Source: Edaphochlamys debaryana (lineage: Eukaryota; Chlorophyta; Chlorophyceae; Chlamydomonadales). From it: 64,000 nucleotides of DNA. This document shows positions 55,301 through 64,000 of the stretch, piece by piece. The stretch is from assembly GCA_016858145.1 (NCBI GenBank), contig JAEHOE010000047.1, forward strand, positions 372,001 to 436,000, read 5' to 3'. The position numbers and the translations under genes are program-made. The notes under the pieces are model-generated. The model ran no database searches. It was not told where the DNA came from and saw nothing but the letters and a program-made list of their open reading frames with translations. Position 1 is the stretch's first letter. Each line of letters begins with the position of its first letter.

Positions 55301-58300
55301 CGTGACTCATCCTGCCGTACCGCTGGACGAGCTCCTGCAGCGCGCCGCCCCCGAGCCGCAGCCGGGAAACGAGCCGGCGCCCCGGCCCATTGAGGAGCCG
55401 GGGCGCGCACCCGCCACCACTGCCGCGGCCGCCACGGCCGCCGTCAACCCCACCCCCGCCGCCGCCACGGCCCCTGCGGCCGCCGCCGCTACCACCACTG
55501 CCGCAGCCCCGCCCATGGCCCCCGCTCCCGCCCCCGCCCCCCCGCCCGTTGAGACCCAGCGGCAGCGGCCGGTCCGAGCGGCGGCGATGGCCGCCGCCGC
55601 CGTCGCCTCCAGCGTCGCCGCCGAGGAGCTGGCGGACCGTGACGGCGCCGCCAGCGGCGGCGGCAGGCAGCGGGCGCCGTCGCCGTCGCCCACGCCGGCG
55701 GCGCTGGCGGCCAAGGCGGCGGCGGACCGCGCCGCCAAGGAGGCAGCGGCGGCGGAGGCCCGGAAGCAGGCCAAGGCGCTGCAGGCGCAGCGGGAAAGAG
55801 AGCGGCGGCGAGAGCGGAAGAAGAGGGAGAAGCGGGAGAAGAAGGACAAGGTGGGTCGGGGTTTGCGGTGGGGTTGGGGGGAAAGGGCTGCGTGTTGGGG
55901 GTGCTGTGGGGCGGCAAGGGTCGCCGTGGCGCCTTGGCCTCTCCTCTCCTCCCCTCACTCCTGCCCCCACTCCTGCTCTCCCCTCCCACCCCCGCCATGG
56001 CCCCCCCCACACACACACACACTCAGGGCGGCGACTCTGACGGCGAGCAGGGCACCCCCCCGCCCGAGTCCGCCGAGGGCCAGGCCAAGGGCAACTCCTC
56101 CGCCTACTACCACACCCTGCTGCGGAAGGTCAAGCGCCACGTGCAACACATCAAGCAGGTGGGGGCGCATAGCACGGCATAGCACAGCACGGCACGGCAC
56201 GGCGTGCTGCCTTCCCCAACTGGCCTGCCCTGCTGCCGACAGCCCCTCCTCCCCCATCCTGCCCCCTCCCACCTACGCCTTCCCTCCTCCACCTCCCCCT
56301 CTCCCTGACCCCTTGAACCCCCTCCCCCTGACCCCTCCCCCCCCCCCCTCAGGAGGAGCACGCGCTGGCCGTGTACGCGGCCGAGGGCTGGCGGGGGATG
56401 GGGCGCAAGAAGGTGCGGCGGGGCCGGGGGGGGGTCCTCGCGGTCCCTTACCGGTCCTGGACTGCCCTTGCCCAGGGCCAGCCCACGCACGATCCGTCAA
56501 TCGTTACCCGCTTCCAAGCCCCCCCTCCCCACCCCCATTACCGCCACCACCGCTCCCCTCTTCCTCAAACCACCTTCCCTACACCTATACCTGCCCTTGC
56601 CCCTTCCCCCACCCCCGTCCCCCACAGGTCCAGCTCACGCACGAGGTGCGCCGCTCCAGGGAGGCGCTGGAGCGCCGCCGCGCCGCCATCCGCGAGGCCC
56701 TGGCGCTGTGCGACGCGCCGCCGCAGCTTAAGCCCATCCCCAGCGAGCTGTTCGACGAGGAGGGCGAGCTGGAGGAGCACCACATCTTCTGCGCCGTCTG
56801 CTACAGCTACGAGATGGCGGACGTGAGTTGGCGGTTGGGGTGGTTTTAGCGGTTGGGAGTTGGCGGCCGAAGTCTTGCCCTGCCTGTCCGTCCTTGCTTG
56901 GTTGCCGGCATCAACTCCTGCTCCCCCGCCTCTCGCCCACGCCCACGCCCACACACATACACCCCTTGCACACGCCGCGCCGACCGCAGCCCCGAACACA
57001 CACCTCCTGCCCCCCTGCCCCCCTGCCCCCTCCCCCCTCCCCCCCCCAGGACGACGACGTGGTTCTGTGCGACGGGCCCTGCAACTGCGCCTTCCACCAG
57101 AACTGCCTGGACCCCCCCGTGGACGTGTCCAAGCTGCCCGAGGACGAGGGCTGGCTGTGCCCCGCATGCGACTGCAAGGTGGGCGGCAGGGGGTGTGGGC
57201 TACGGTGGGGTGTGGGACAGGGGGTGTGGGGGAGAGGGGGTTGGGCTAGGGCGTGGGGCAGGTTGCCTGGGGGTTGGGGTTACGTAGGGTGGTGACATTG
57301 GCATCCCATGGGTAAGGCTCTTTTCAGAGCTGTGCTAAGCGCCGTATGCTGCCGTACAGGCCGACATCCTCGACGTGCTGTACGAGGAGTTTGGGCTCGA
57401 CTACGACATCAACGACCCCTGGACCGCCATCCTGCCGCCCAGCGCCAACCCCGATGAGGAGGACGGCGAGGGCGAGGGCACGGGTGAGGAGGGGAGGGGC
57501 AGGGCGATAGTACGGGTGCGGGTGAGGGGGGGGTGGACATGAGGGGGAGGATGCCTTTGTGGGCGAGGGCGCCACAGACAGCAGCCGGGTGCTAGTGCTC
57601 GAAGGGGGCTGATGGAGGTATGGAGGGATCGTGGAGAAGGCTTGGCTCGCCCTGGCCAACCATATCAGGGCCAGTGCAAGGGCTGGAAGAGAGGGCCCGG
57701 TAGTGTGTTTGGGGCTTGACGTCGGCGGGTCGCACACTCCCCCTCCCTCTCCGTATTGCATGCGACCCCCGAGTCCCCACCTTGCTCCCGGGGTCATCGC
57801 TCCTCCCTCCGTTTCCCCCCTGCTCACCCCCAGGCGACGGCGGGGGCGCCAGCGGGGCGGGTGCGGAGGAGGAGGAGGGCGGCGAGGGCGAGGGCGGCAA
57901 GGGCGGGCGGCGGAAGCGGCGGCCCCGGCGCAAGGTCAAGGCCCCGCCGCCCGACTCCCTGCCTGCGGCCGGCGGCTGGCTGGCGGAGGAGCTGCCCTCC
58001 GAGGACGAGGAGGACCAGGACTTCAACGCAGGTGAGTTGACGTGGGTGGGGACAGCCTTGGGGCGTTGGATTGACGTGAGTTGACGTGGGTGGAGCGAAG
58101 GAAAGAGGTTGTGGAAGCTAGCGCAAGGGTTTTAGGGGACGAGCTTGGCGTGCTTTGAAGGCCAAATGGACCAAGGGAATGACGTTGGTGGCGTTAGAAA
58201 CGGGGCTCTTGATCCCTGGGATTGAGACTTTGGGATGGGACGATGAGGACCAGGACTTCAGCCTCGGATGCGGCCTGGGCAGAGGCAGAGGTTGTTGAGA

Positions 58301-59273
58301 TGGAATCGACGCCTGGGACTGGGCGGCTTAGGGGTTGTAGGCGGCTGGGTACGGGGGCCGCTTGAGCTATCGGTGGGGCCGTGGGTGACAGCGGCTCAAA
58401 GGCTACGTAGTGCGCACCTCACGCACCTCTCTGAAAAGCGCTCACTCCGCACACCCGCACCCCTCGGCAGGGAGCGGTGACGGCGATGACGAGGAGGACG
58501 GGGAGGACGAGGACGAGCCAGCCGCCAAGCGCACACGCGTCGACGGCGACGCTGCCGCCGCCGCCACCGGCGGCGCCGAGCCCATGGACACAACCGCCGC
58601 CGCCGCCGCTGGCGGAGCCGCCGGGACCTCCGGCGGCGAGGCCGGCAACGGCGAGCCGGCGGCGGACGGTGACGGCGAGGATGACGATGAGGAGGGGGAG
58701 GATGAGGATGACGACGAGGAGGGTTCGGACGGGGAGGCTGACTCGGACGATGAACTGGAGGACCTGGAGGAGGAGAGCGAACTGAGCGGCCTGGGCGAGG
58801 GCGAGGACGAGCTGAGCGATGACGGCGAGGGGGAGGAGGGCGGCGAGGGGGCAGAGGTGCTGCTGGAGAAGCGGCAGCGCAAGCAGGTGAGGAGGGACGG
58901 GGGCGGGGTGACCTTGGGAAGGAGGTGGGTGCGGGTCAGGCTGTGAGTTCGGCGGCGGAGGCTGGGCCTTCCCCTCGACCCTTACGCCTCCCCTGCGTTC
59001 ACCCTCACACTGTCAACCCCTCCGCACTCGTCAACCTCCTCCCCCTTTACCCCCCCAACCCCCCCAACCAACACCCCAACCACCAACCACCCCCAGGTCA
59101 ACTACACGGAGCTGCACAAGCAGCTGTTCGGCACCGCCCCCGAGCCCCCCGGCGAGGACGAGGCGGACGAGGACGCGGACTACGACCCAGACATGATCTC
59201 ACCGCCCAAGAAGGGGGGGGGCAAGGGGGCGCAGGCGCAGCAAAAGCAGTGCCCGGACACGCCGCCCTCCTGA
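49380..59273 (+). CDS. Giant PHD-finger / AT-hook protein of the HAT3.1/PRH type
   Basis: Thirteen exons: 49380-49428, 49702-49749, 49805-50544, 50789-53176, 53472-55850, 56027-56158, 56353-56412, 56628-56822, 57050-57178, 57360-57483, 57834-58031, 58471-58886, 59097-59273; 2344 residues. An AT-hook ([11 protein letters not shown]) lies in exon 4, preceded by basic [11 protein letters not shown]. Exon 5 holds repeated Arg/Glu-rich modules such as [15 protein letters not shown]. Exons 6-8 ([33 protein letters not shown]) resemble the region N-terminal of the PHD in plant HAT3.1. The PHD reads [57 protein letters not shown], with the CDCK extension typical of that family. The acidic C-terminus ends [15 protein letters not shown], echoing the HAT3.1 segment before its homeodomain, but no homeodomain follows. 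It is probably a nuclear chromatin reader binding histone H3 and AT-rich DNA (inference). Exons 1-2 are the least certain; donor choice at 50527 or 50545 is open. Confidence 0.85.
58033..58093 (+). repeat. Spaced direct repeat at the start of PHD-gene intron 11
   Basis: TGAGTTGACGTGGGTGG, which overlaps the donor, occurs at 58033-58049 and again at 58077-58093. Confidence 0.75.
58241..58262 (+). repeat. Exon echo: copy of the end of PHD-gene exon 11
   Basis: GATGAGGACCAGGACTTCA copies GAGGAGGACCAGGACTTCA from the end of exon 11 (58008-58026), lying about 230 bp inside the following intron. Confidence 0.7.
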
Positions 59274-60669
59274 GGGGGGTACAGGGAGGGGCAGCAGCAG
59301 CAGCCAGCGGCAGCCTCCCCCGGGGGGGTTGGAGGAGGCGGGGAGGGGCGGGCTAGGAGCCACGTGTGGAGGGCACGGGGGGGCAAGGAGACGGGGAGGA
59401 GGCTGGGCTCGTGAGGGGCGCGCAGTGCTGGGGAGGGGCGCCTGCGGACGCCGCACCGCACTTGAAGTGTGTGTGGCATGCAAGCTGCCAAGAAGGCGGC
59501 TTGCGGGGCCAGGGGCGGCTCTTGTGAAACGAAATTGCTGGGCGCGGCATGCCAGACGTCTTTGGACGGGTATCAGCCCGCACGGGCGAAAAGACGCAAT
59601 GACGAGAAGGCAGGCGGCGGAGGACTGAGATTGGACCTCAGGCTAGGCGGACGCTCCGGCTCGACCCAGGCAGGCTTATGTGTGTGGGGGGGTGCGTGTG
59701 TGTGTTTTGTCGGGGACTGCTGCTGGACTGGCGGAGCACGGGGAAAGGCGCTGCGGATAAAGAGGCGACTTGGCGCGGATCGGAGGTTAGGCGAAGGGCA
59801 GGGCGGGTCGTGTCAAGGCTGGCTGACTCAGCGGGCTTTGCGGCCGTCCGGCATGGCAATAGCTGATTCGGGGCCGGGCCCAGGCGAGGGGGGTGGCGGG
59901 CGGGGTGCTGGTTGGAGTTGGGTGTTTCGCATGCCGTGCTGAACTTTGGCAGCGCCTCCGTAGGGTGCGTCGCACGCCGGATAAGGGGTGTTCTGTGCCG
60001 GAGAAGGTGTGTATAGGGAAGGGAAGCTGGGGGGAAGCGGTCCGGGCGAGCGCCAAAGCGCAGGGCGTCAAATGCTGGCAGAGTTTTGGGGCTCGGCTTT
60101 GCTGCAGGAGTCAGCGGGCTGAGCCACCTCTTCACACTCTTAGAAATGCCGTTCGCCTGCCAGGGGCCTGGACCGAGCTTGCAAGTTTATTATGTTCAGG
60201 CAACTCTCGTGTCTCTCCCAATGCCACCTGCGGGCTGCTTCCAACAGCGGCGCCGAAAACTCTGCCAAGACTCTGACAGTTCCATCAGTGCAAGGGTCCT
60301 TGACATATTCCCCAACTCTCCCACATATCCCCTGCGGCCCCACAGCCCCCACTTCCAGCCCCACGTCCCCTCCCTTTCCGCGTCTCCGAGCGGCTCCTTC
60401 ACGCCTCCAAATCCACATCACCATCCGACACTCCCTTAGGTCTGAAGTAGACAACTTGATACCAAGCCCTCACATTCCCTCACCCTCACACTCGTTGTCC
60501 AGCCCACTCGTGACACCGCCCTGCCCGGCCCTCCTCGCCGCAGGGCGTCATGAGGCTGCACAGCCGAACGGGCCTCTGGTCTGCGCCTCCGGCTGCAGTT
60601 CCCCTCATCCAGGCAGGCCCGACCGAGGCCCAGGCAGGCCCAGGCGCAGGCCCAGGCCCAGGCGGGCCC
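59274..60669. other. Convergent 3' flanks of the PHD gene and the 60670 gene
   Basis: No gene recognised. It ends with short CAGGCCCAGG tandem repeats at about 60610-60664, immediately beyond the stop of the minus-strand gene. Confidence 0.55.
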
Positions 60670-62121
60670 TCACACGGTCTTGGTGGTCAGCGCCATCCAC
60701 AGGCCGTCGAAGCCGTGCTTCTCCACCAGGTGGGCCTTGTGCTGAGGGGTGGGGGGGTGGGGGGGGATGGGGTTACAAGAGGGATAGCCCGGGCATAAGT
60801 TAGATTGAGACGGGTAGGGGCGCGTAGGAGGCGGGTAGGCACAGCAACAGACAACCGTGGCACAGCACTCCCAAGGCCCGCCGAACCCAAGTCCACCAGC
60901 TAGCCAGGCCTCGCCGCCCACATCAGTTCTTCACCCCCGCAAACAGCCCCCTCCCATCAGGCCCCCCCCCACCTGAATCAGGCGCAGGTATGCCTCCAGC
61001 GCCACCCAGAAGTGGTGCGTGTTGCCGGTGTGGGTGGAGGACACGGTGGTACGGCCGCCGGAGAGCTGGGGGGGGGGTGGGGCAGGGGCAGGGGCGTGCG
61101 TCGAGAGCCGGTGGGTAGGTCGAGGGGCAAGGGAGCTCATGCGCTGTACGGTATCCGGCCGGTGCGCCACACTATACCGCCACACAATGCAGATCCGGAT
61201 CTCCAGCCGGTCCACTCAGCACGTGCGGCCGTCAGGTACGTACGGCAATCAGTGTACGGCATGCGGCCAGTACGTACTCCTCCCGGGCTCCGGCCCACGT
61301 GCCGCCACCCCCCTCACCAGTCTGTCCACGGCCGCGATGGTGCCGTGCGTGAGGTTGGCCGCCAGGCGGATGGGCGGCCCCAGCCACCACAGGGCCGTGT
61401 CCTCCACCCAGTCCACCGCCGGGCGCAGAAAGGAGGGGGTGAGCCAGGTGGTGATCTATCAGTAGGGGAGGGGAGGGGCGGGCAGGCGGGCCGAGGGTCA
61501 AGGTCTCAGGGGTTTTCTGGGTTCCGCCGCCTGCCCTCCCCATTCCAGCTGCCTCGGCACTGACTGTCCGGCAGAAACTGTCCCCAACTCTGGGTCGGCC
61601 ACAGGCGGTCAGCACTTGCAGCAGGGAGCGCCTGAGACACGCACCGTCCCAGATACCGGTAAGTCCAGCCCTCCACCCATCCTCAACTGAGCCGGTTTCC
61701 TGCCATGCCTACCGATATGTTCCCTCGGCCTTCAAGAGCAACCCCCGGCCCTGCCCTGACCCACCACCCCAGGGCTCACCCGCCACGGGAGCGTCAGGGC
61801 CCAGCCCAGGCTCCCCCAGAACCAGGCAATGGCGCCCCACAGCCACTGCAGGTACACCAGCCGGGGGTAGGGGCCCACCAGGGGCCGCCGGGGGGACGTA
61901 CGACTGTACCGCCCGCCGCCGCCGCCTGCGCCGGCGGTGCCGTAGCCGTAGCCGGCGGCGCCGCGGTCTCCGCCGCCGGCGCCGTAGGGGCTGCCGTAGC
62001 CGGCGGCGGCGCCGGAGCCGCTGTAACCGCCGCCGCCGTAAGCACGGTCGCCGCCGCCGCCGGCGGTGTAGTCGGCGGCGGAGCCGGCGTAGGAGCCGGC
62101 GGGGCCTGTGTTGGCCTCCAT
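60670..62121 (-). CDS. Small membrane-associated protein of the same unrecognised family, divergent member
   Basis: Four exons read leftwards (62121-61780, 61455-61318, 61065-60973, 60741-60670) encode 214 residues. The first 75 residues are Gly/Tyr/Ala-rich (MEANTGPAGSYAGSAADY). Then come a basic linker (RYSRTSPRRP) and a Trp/Leu-rich hydrophobic segment (LVYLQWLWGAIAWFWGSLGW, ALTLPWR). Exon 2 (TWLTPSFLRPAVDWVEDTAL, WWLGPPIRL) aligns in pattern with VENTWFDFVTPIMN of the 40959 gene, and in both genes that exon ends in phase 0 after a matching motif (VDRL against FDSM). The remainder is THHFWVALEAYLRLIQ and a short C-terminal exon ending ALTTKTV. The hydrophobic region could span or insert into a membrane. 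No catalytic motif is seen. The biochemical role is unknown. Confidence 0.78.
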
Positions 62122-63084
62122 TTGGGTGCTGTAAGTCAGGTCGGTGCTGAGTGGGGGGGATGCTAGGTGTGCTAAGATATCGGTTGGCTGCTGCTGTGCT
62201 AGTGAGAGCAGGAGCGGAGAAGGTAGCGTAGAAGAGCAGGAGCGCCTAGATGTCGTCGCCGCCGAGGGGCATGGCGCCGGGTCCGCCGCCGATGACGTCG
62301 CTGCTGCCGCCCAGCTCCCGCACCTGGCGCCCCCGCGCCGACTCGTGCTGCGCCGCCGCCGCTGCAGCGGAGCCCGCTAGCGACAGCCCTCCACTAGCCT
62401 CAGCACCGCCGCTGCCGCTGGGTCCTGCAGCAGCAGGCGCGCCGCCAGCGCCCGGGAGCGCTGCACGCGCCTCCGCCTCGGTCGGTGGGTCGTCGCGGAT
62501 CCCGGAGGGAGCCTCCGCCGCGGCCTCCGCGGCACCGTCGCCCGCGAGGGGGATCGGCAGCGAGGCGGGGTCGAGGGCTTCCAGGGCGTCCGCTGGCGGC
62601 AGCTCCACACGGAGACCGGGGTTGCGGCCGTGCGGGTGCGCGCCGTGGGTGTGGCTCGGGGACCCCGGGGGGTGGTGCCGGCCGGGCGAAGACGCGCCCA
62701 GAATCGGGCGGTGGTGGTGCGTCGGGTGCGCCGTGGGAAGCATGCACAACAGAGCTAAGCGAAGCTGCTGGCGAGGTGGGTTCGAGCTGTTGGGCTGGAG
62801 CTATTGCGGTGCGCTGCGGAGCGGGTTTGGCGCGCGCCGCGCTCGAGCGCCGAGCCGGCTGGCCGAGGCGCTTGCGTCAACGCCCGCATTCGCCGGCCCA
62901 TGCAGCCCGCGGCGCGCCGGCCTGCTGCCCAGCGCATTTAGCCCGCTCGCAACCCCACTCTGCAATCATTTCCCCACAAGCACACTCCCCGGCTTAACGC
63001 TCTTGCTCGGCAAAGCGACCCTCCCGCGTGCGTTTTCGCGCCCCCAAACCCACCGACCGCTCCCTCGCGCTCTCGCAAGCCACC
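62122..63084. other. Divergent intergenic region between two family members
   Basis: Upstream region of both the 60670 (-) and 63085 (+) genes. A minus-strand open frame of about 165 codons (ATG at 62743, stop at 62246; MLPTAHPTHHHRPILG ... MPLGGDDI) is possible coding sequence. It consists mainly of Ala/Gly/Pro/His and overlaps open frames on the other strand, so composition alone can explain it. Confidence 0.4.
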
Positions 63085-63641
63085 ATGGCCGTCGTCGATA
63101 AGCTCTCGGCCGTCACGCGGCCCATCTACGACCGCAAGTATTCGTCGCTCAAGCGCTTCTCCTGGCCCTGGCGCGTGCTGGCCACCTACGCCTCCTTCAT
63201 GACCTGGTGGGTCCCTGTGCGTCCTTGGGGTTGCGGGTCCGTGAGCGCAAATGCGCTTCCGGGGCCTCGCTGGCTGCAAGCAGCAGCTGCTGGTGTTGCT
63301 GCAGGGCTGCAGCGGGCGCTGGACAGCGGGTTTCGGGGCCGGGCGCAGCGCGCCGCCGCGGGCGCGTGCGTTGGCGCGTCACCGAAAACGCTCACGCAGC
63401 CGCCGCCGCGCCGCCGCCAGGCCAGCGCGCCTGTTCATGGCGTGCTGGGGCCAGGCGGCCAGGCCTGGTGGCGCCAGCGTTTGGTTGCCTCAGTCCTCGG
63501 CCTGACTCGCAACCTCAGCTGCTGCACTGCCAACGCGACGCATCCCCGCCCCGCCCCGCCCCTCCCCACCTGCCTCCCTCCCCCAGGCTGGTGTCCACCC
63601 CCTGGCTGGTCATTCGCTCCATCGCCCCCTACAACTTCCAG
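63085..63641 (+). CDS. Small amphipathic protein, member 2 (5' part; continues past window)
   Basis: Two exons are visible: 63085-63206 and 63587-63641, with the same lengths (122 and 55 nt) and phases as exons 1 and 2 of the 40959 gene. The translation MAVVDKLSAVTRPIYDRKYS...RFSWPWRVLATYASFMTW, then LVSTPWLVIRSIAPYNFQ, is about 75% identical to that gene. This is a clear paralogue about 22 kb away in the same orientation. The remaining exons lie beyond the window; intron 2 begins GTGAGG at 63642 and contains a 13-bp minisatellite. Confidence 0.85.
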
Positions 63642-63714
63642 GTGAGGCCCGGCACATGGCGCGGAGGGAATAGAGCCATACATGGCGCGAAGGGAGGGGT
63701 AGATGGAACCAGGA

Positions 63715-63921
63715 GCTGTTTCAGTGGGCTGTTTCAGTGGGCTGTTTCAGTGGGCTGTTTCAGTGGGCTGTTTCAGTGGGCTATTTCAGTGGGCTGTTTC
63801 AGTGGGCTGTTTCAGTGGGCTGTTTCAGTGGGCTGTTTCAGTGGGCTGTTTCAGTGGGCTGTTTCAGTGGGCTGTTTCAGTGGGCTGTTTCAGTGGGCTG
63901 TTTCAGTGGGCTGTTTCAAGC
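63715..63921 (+). repeat. 13-bp minisatellite, about 16 copies
   Basis: The unit GCTGTTTCAGTGG is repeated head to tail about 16 times with only one internal variant (GCTATTTCAGTGG near 63780) and a degenerate last unit. It lies inside intron 2 of the 63085 gene. Because 13 is not a multiple of 3 the array is open in several frames, but it is not coding. Confidence 0.95.
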
Positions 63922-64000
63922 TGGAAGGGCGGCTGGGAGCGGCAGTGAAGCGCGCGTTCGGCACCCACGCACCCTTCTCCCCTTTCTCAATCCCCTCCTT

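Noticed and set aside
53310..56849. Single 1179-codon reading of the PHD-gene region
   Set aside because: It runs through clear introns (for example 55851-56026); the spliced model restores family motifs and the correct frames.
62246..62743. Minus-strand open frame of about 165 codons between two family genes
   Set aside because: Low-complexity composition, overlapping open frames on the other strand and no splice or motif support; described as possible only.
63715..63921. CRISPR-like array
   Set aside because: Units are contiguous without unique spacers, and the genome is nuclear eukaryotic; it is a minisatellite.
63703..63948. 81-codon open frame through the 13-bp minisatellite
   Set aside because: Any 13-bp array without stops is open; it lies in an intron of the family gene and the peptide is a pure repeat.

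Overview
The window is nuclear DNA of a unicellular green alga. It is very GC-rich, its genes are split by many short introns (GTGGG/GTGAG donors, C/T-rich acceptors), its proteins carry poly-Ala/Gly/Pro stretches, and its housekeeping proteins are of plant/algal type. A chlorophyte, probably a chlorophycean, is the best fit; the species cannot be named from the sequence alone. I see no rRNA, tRNA, CRISPR array or bacterial-style operon. Gene models were built by hand from splice signals, reading-frame continuity and protein-family motifs.

Layout. 1-1997 (+): 3' end of an unrecognised low-complexity gene. 4474-6701 (+): complete ribonucleotide reductase small subunit, 8 exons. 8158-10824 (+): F-box-like/LRR-like protein. 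11966-18372 (+): 17-exon TraB-family protein with a probable organelle transit peptide. 18969-25436: a large inverted duplication whose arms carry convergent F-box-like/ankyrin genes, one intact (19790-21473, +) and one frameshifted (22728-24446, -). 25899-26734 (-): NDUFS7/PSST subunit of mitochondrial complex I. 28241-32897 (-): mTERF-like protein. 34038-38706 (+): UBA3, the NEDD8-activating enzyme catalytic subunit, 13 exons. 39500-40450: dispersed-repeat island with a Cys-containing ORF. 40959-42619 (+): small unrecognised amphipathic protein. 43887-48628 (-): tRNase Z, 12 exons. 49380-59273 (+): 13-exon, about 2344-residue PHD-finger protein of the HAT3.1/PRH type with an AT-hook. 60670-62121 (-) and 63085 to the window end (+): two further members of the small family seen at 40959.

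The genes do not form one pathway. Themes include DNA precursor supply (RNR2), neddylation (UBA3), organelle functions (complex I, mTERF, tRNase Z, TraB), chromatin (PHD/AT-hook) and lineage-specific families (F-box/ankyrin, the three-member family).

The most unusual signal is in the introns. In several unrelated genes an imperfect copy of an exon edge lies 90-210 bp away inside the neighbouring intron ('exon echoes'), in some cases separated from its source by a recurring GTGTGTTTCGG-like motif. A second recurring motif, CCAACCGCCAACC, sits just upstream of 3' splice sites in several genes. Both point to an active intron-remodelling process.
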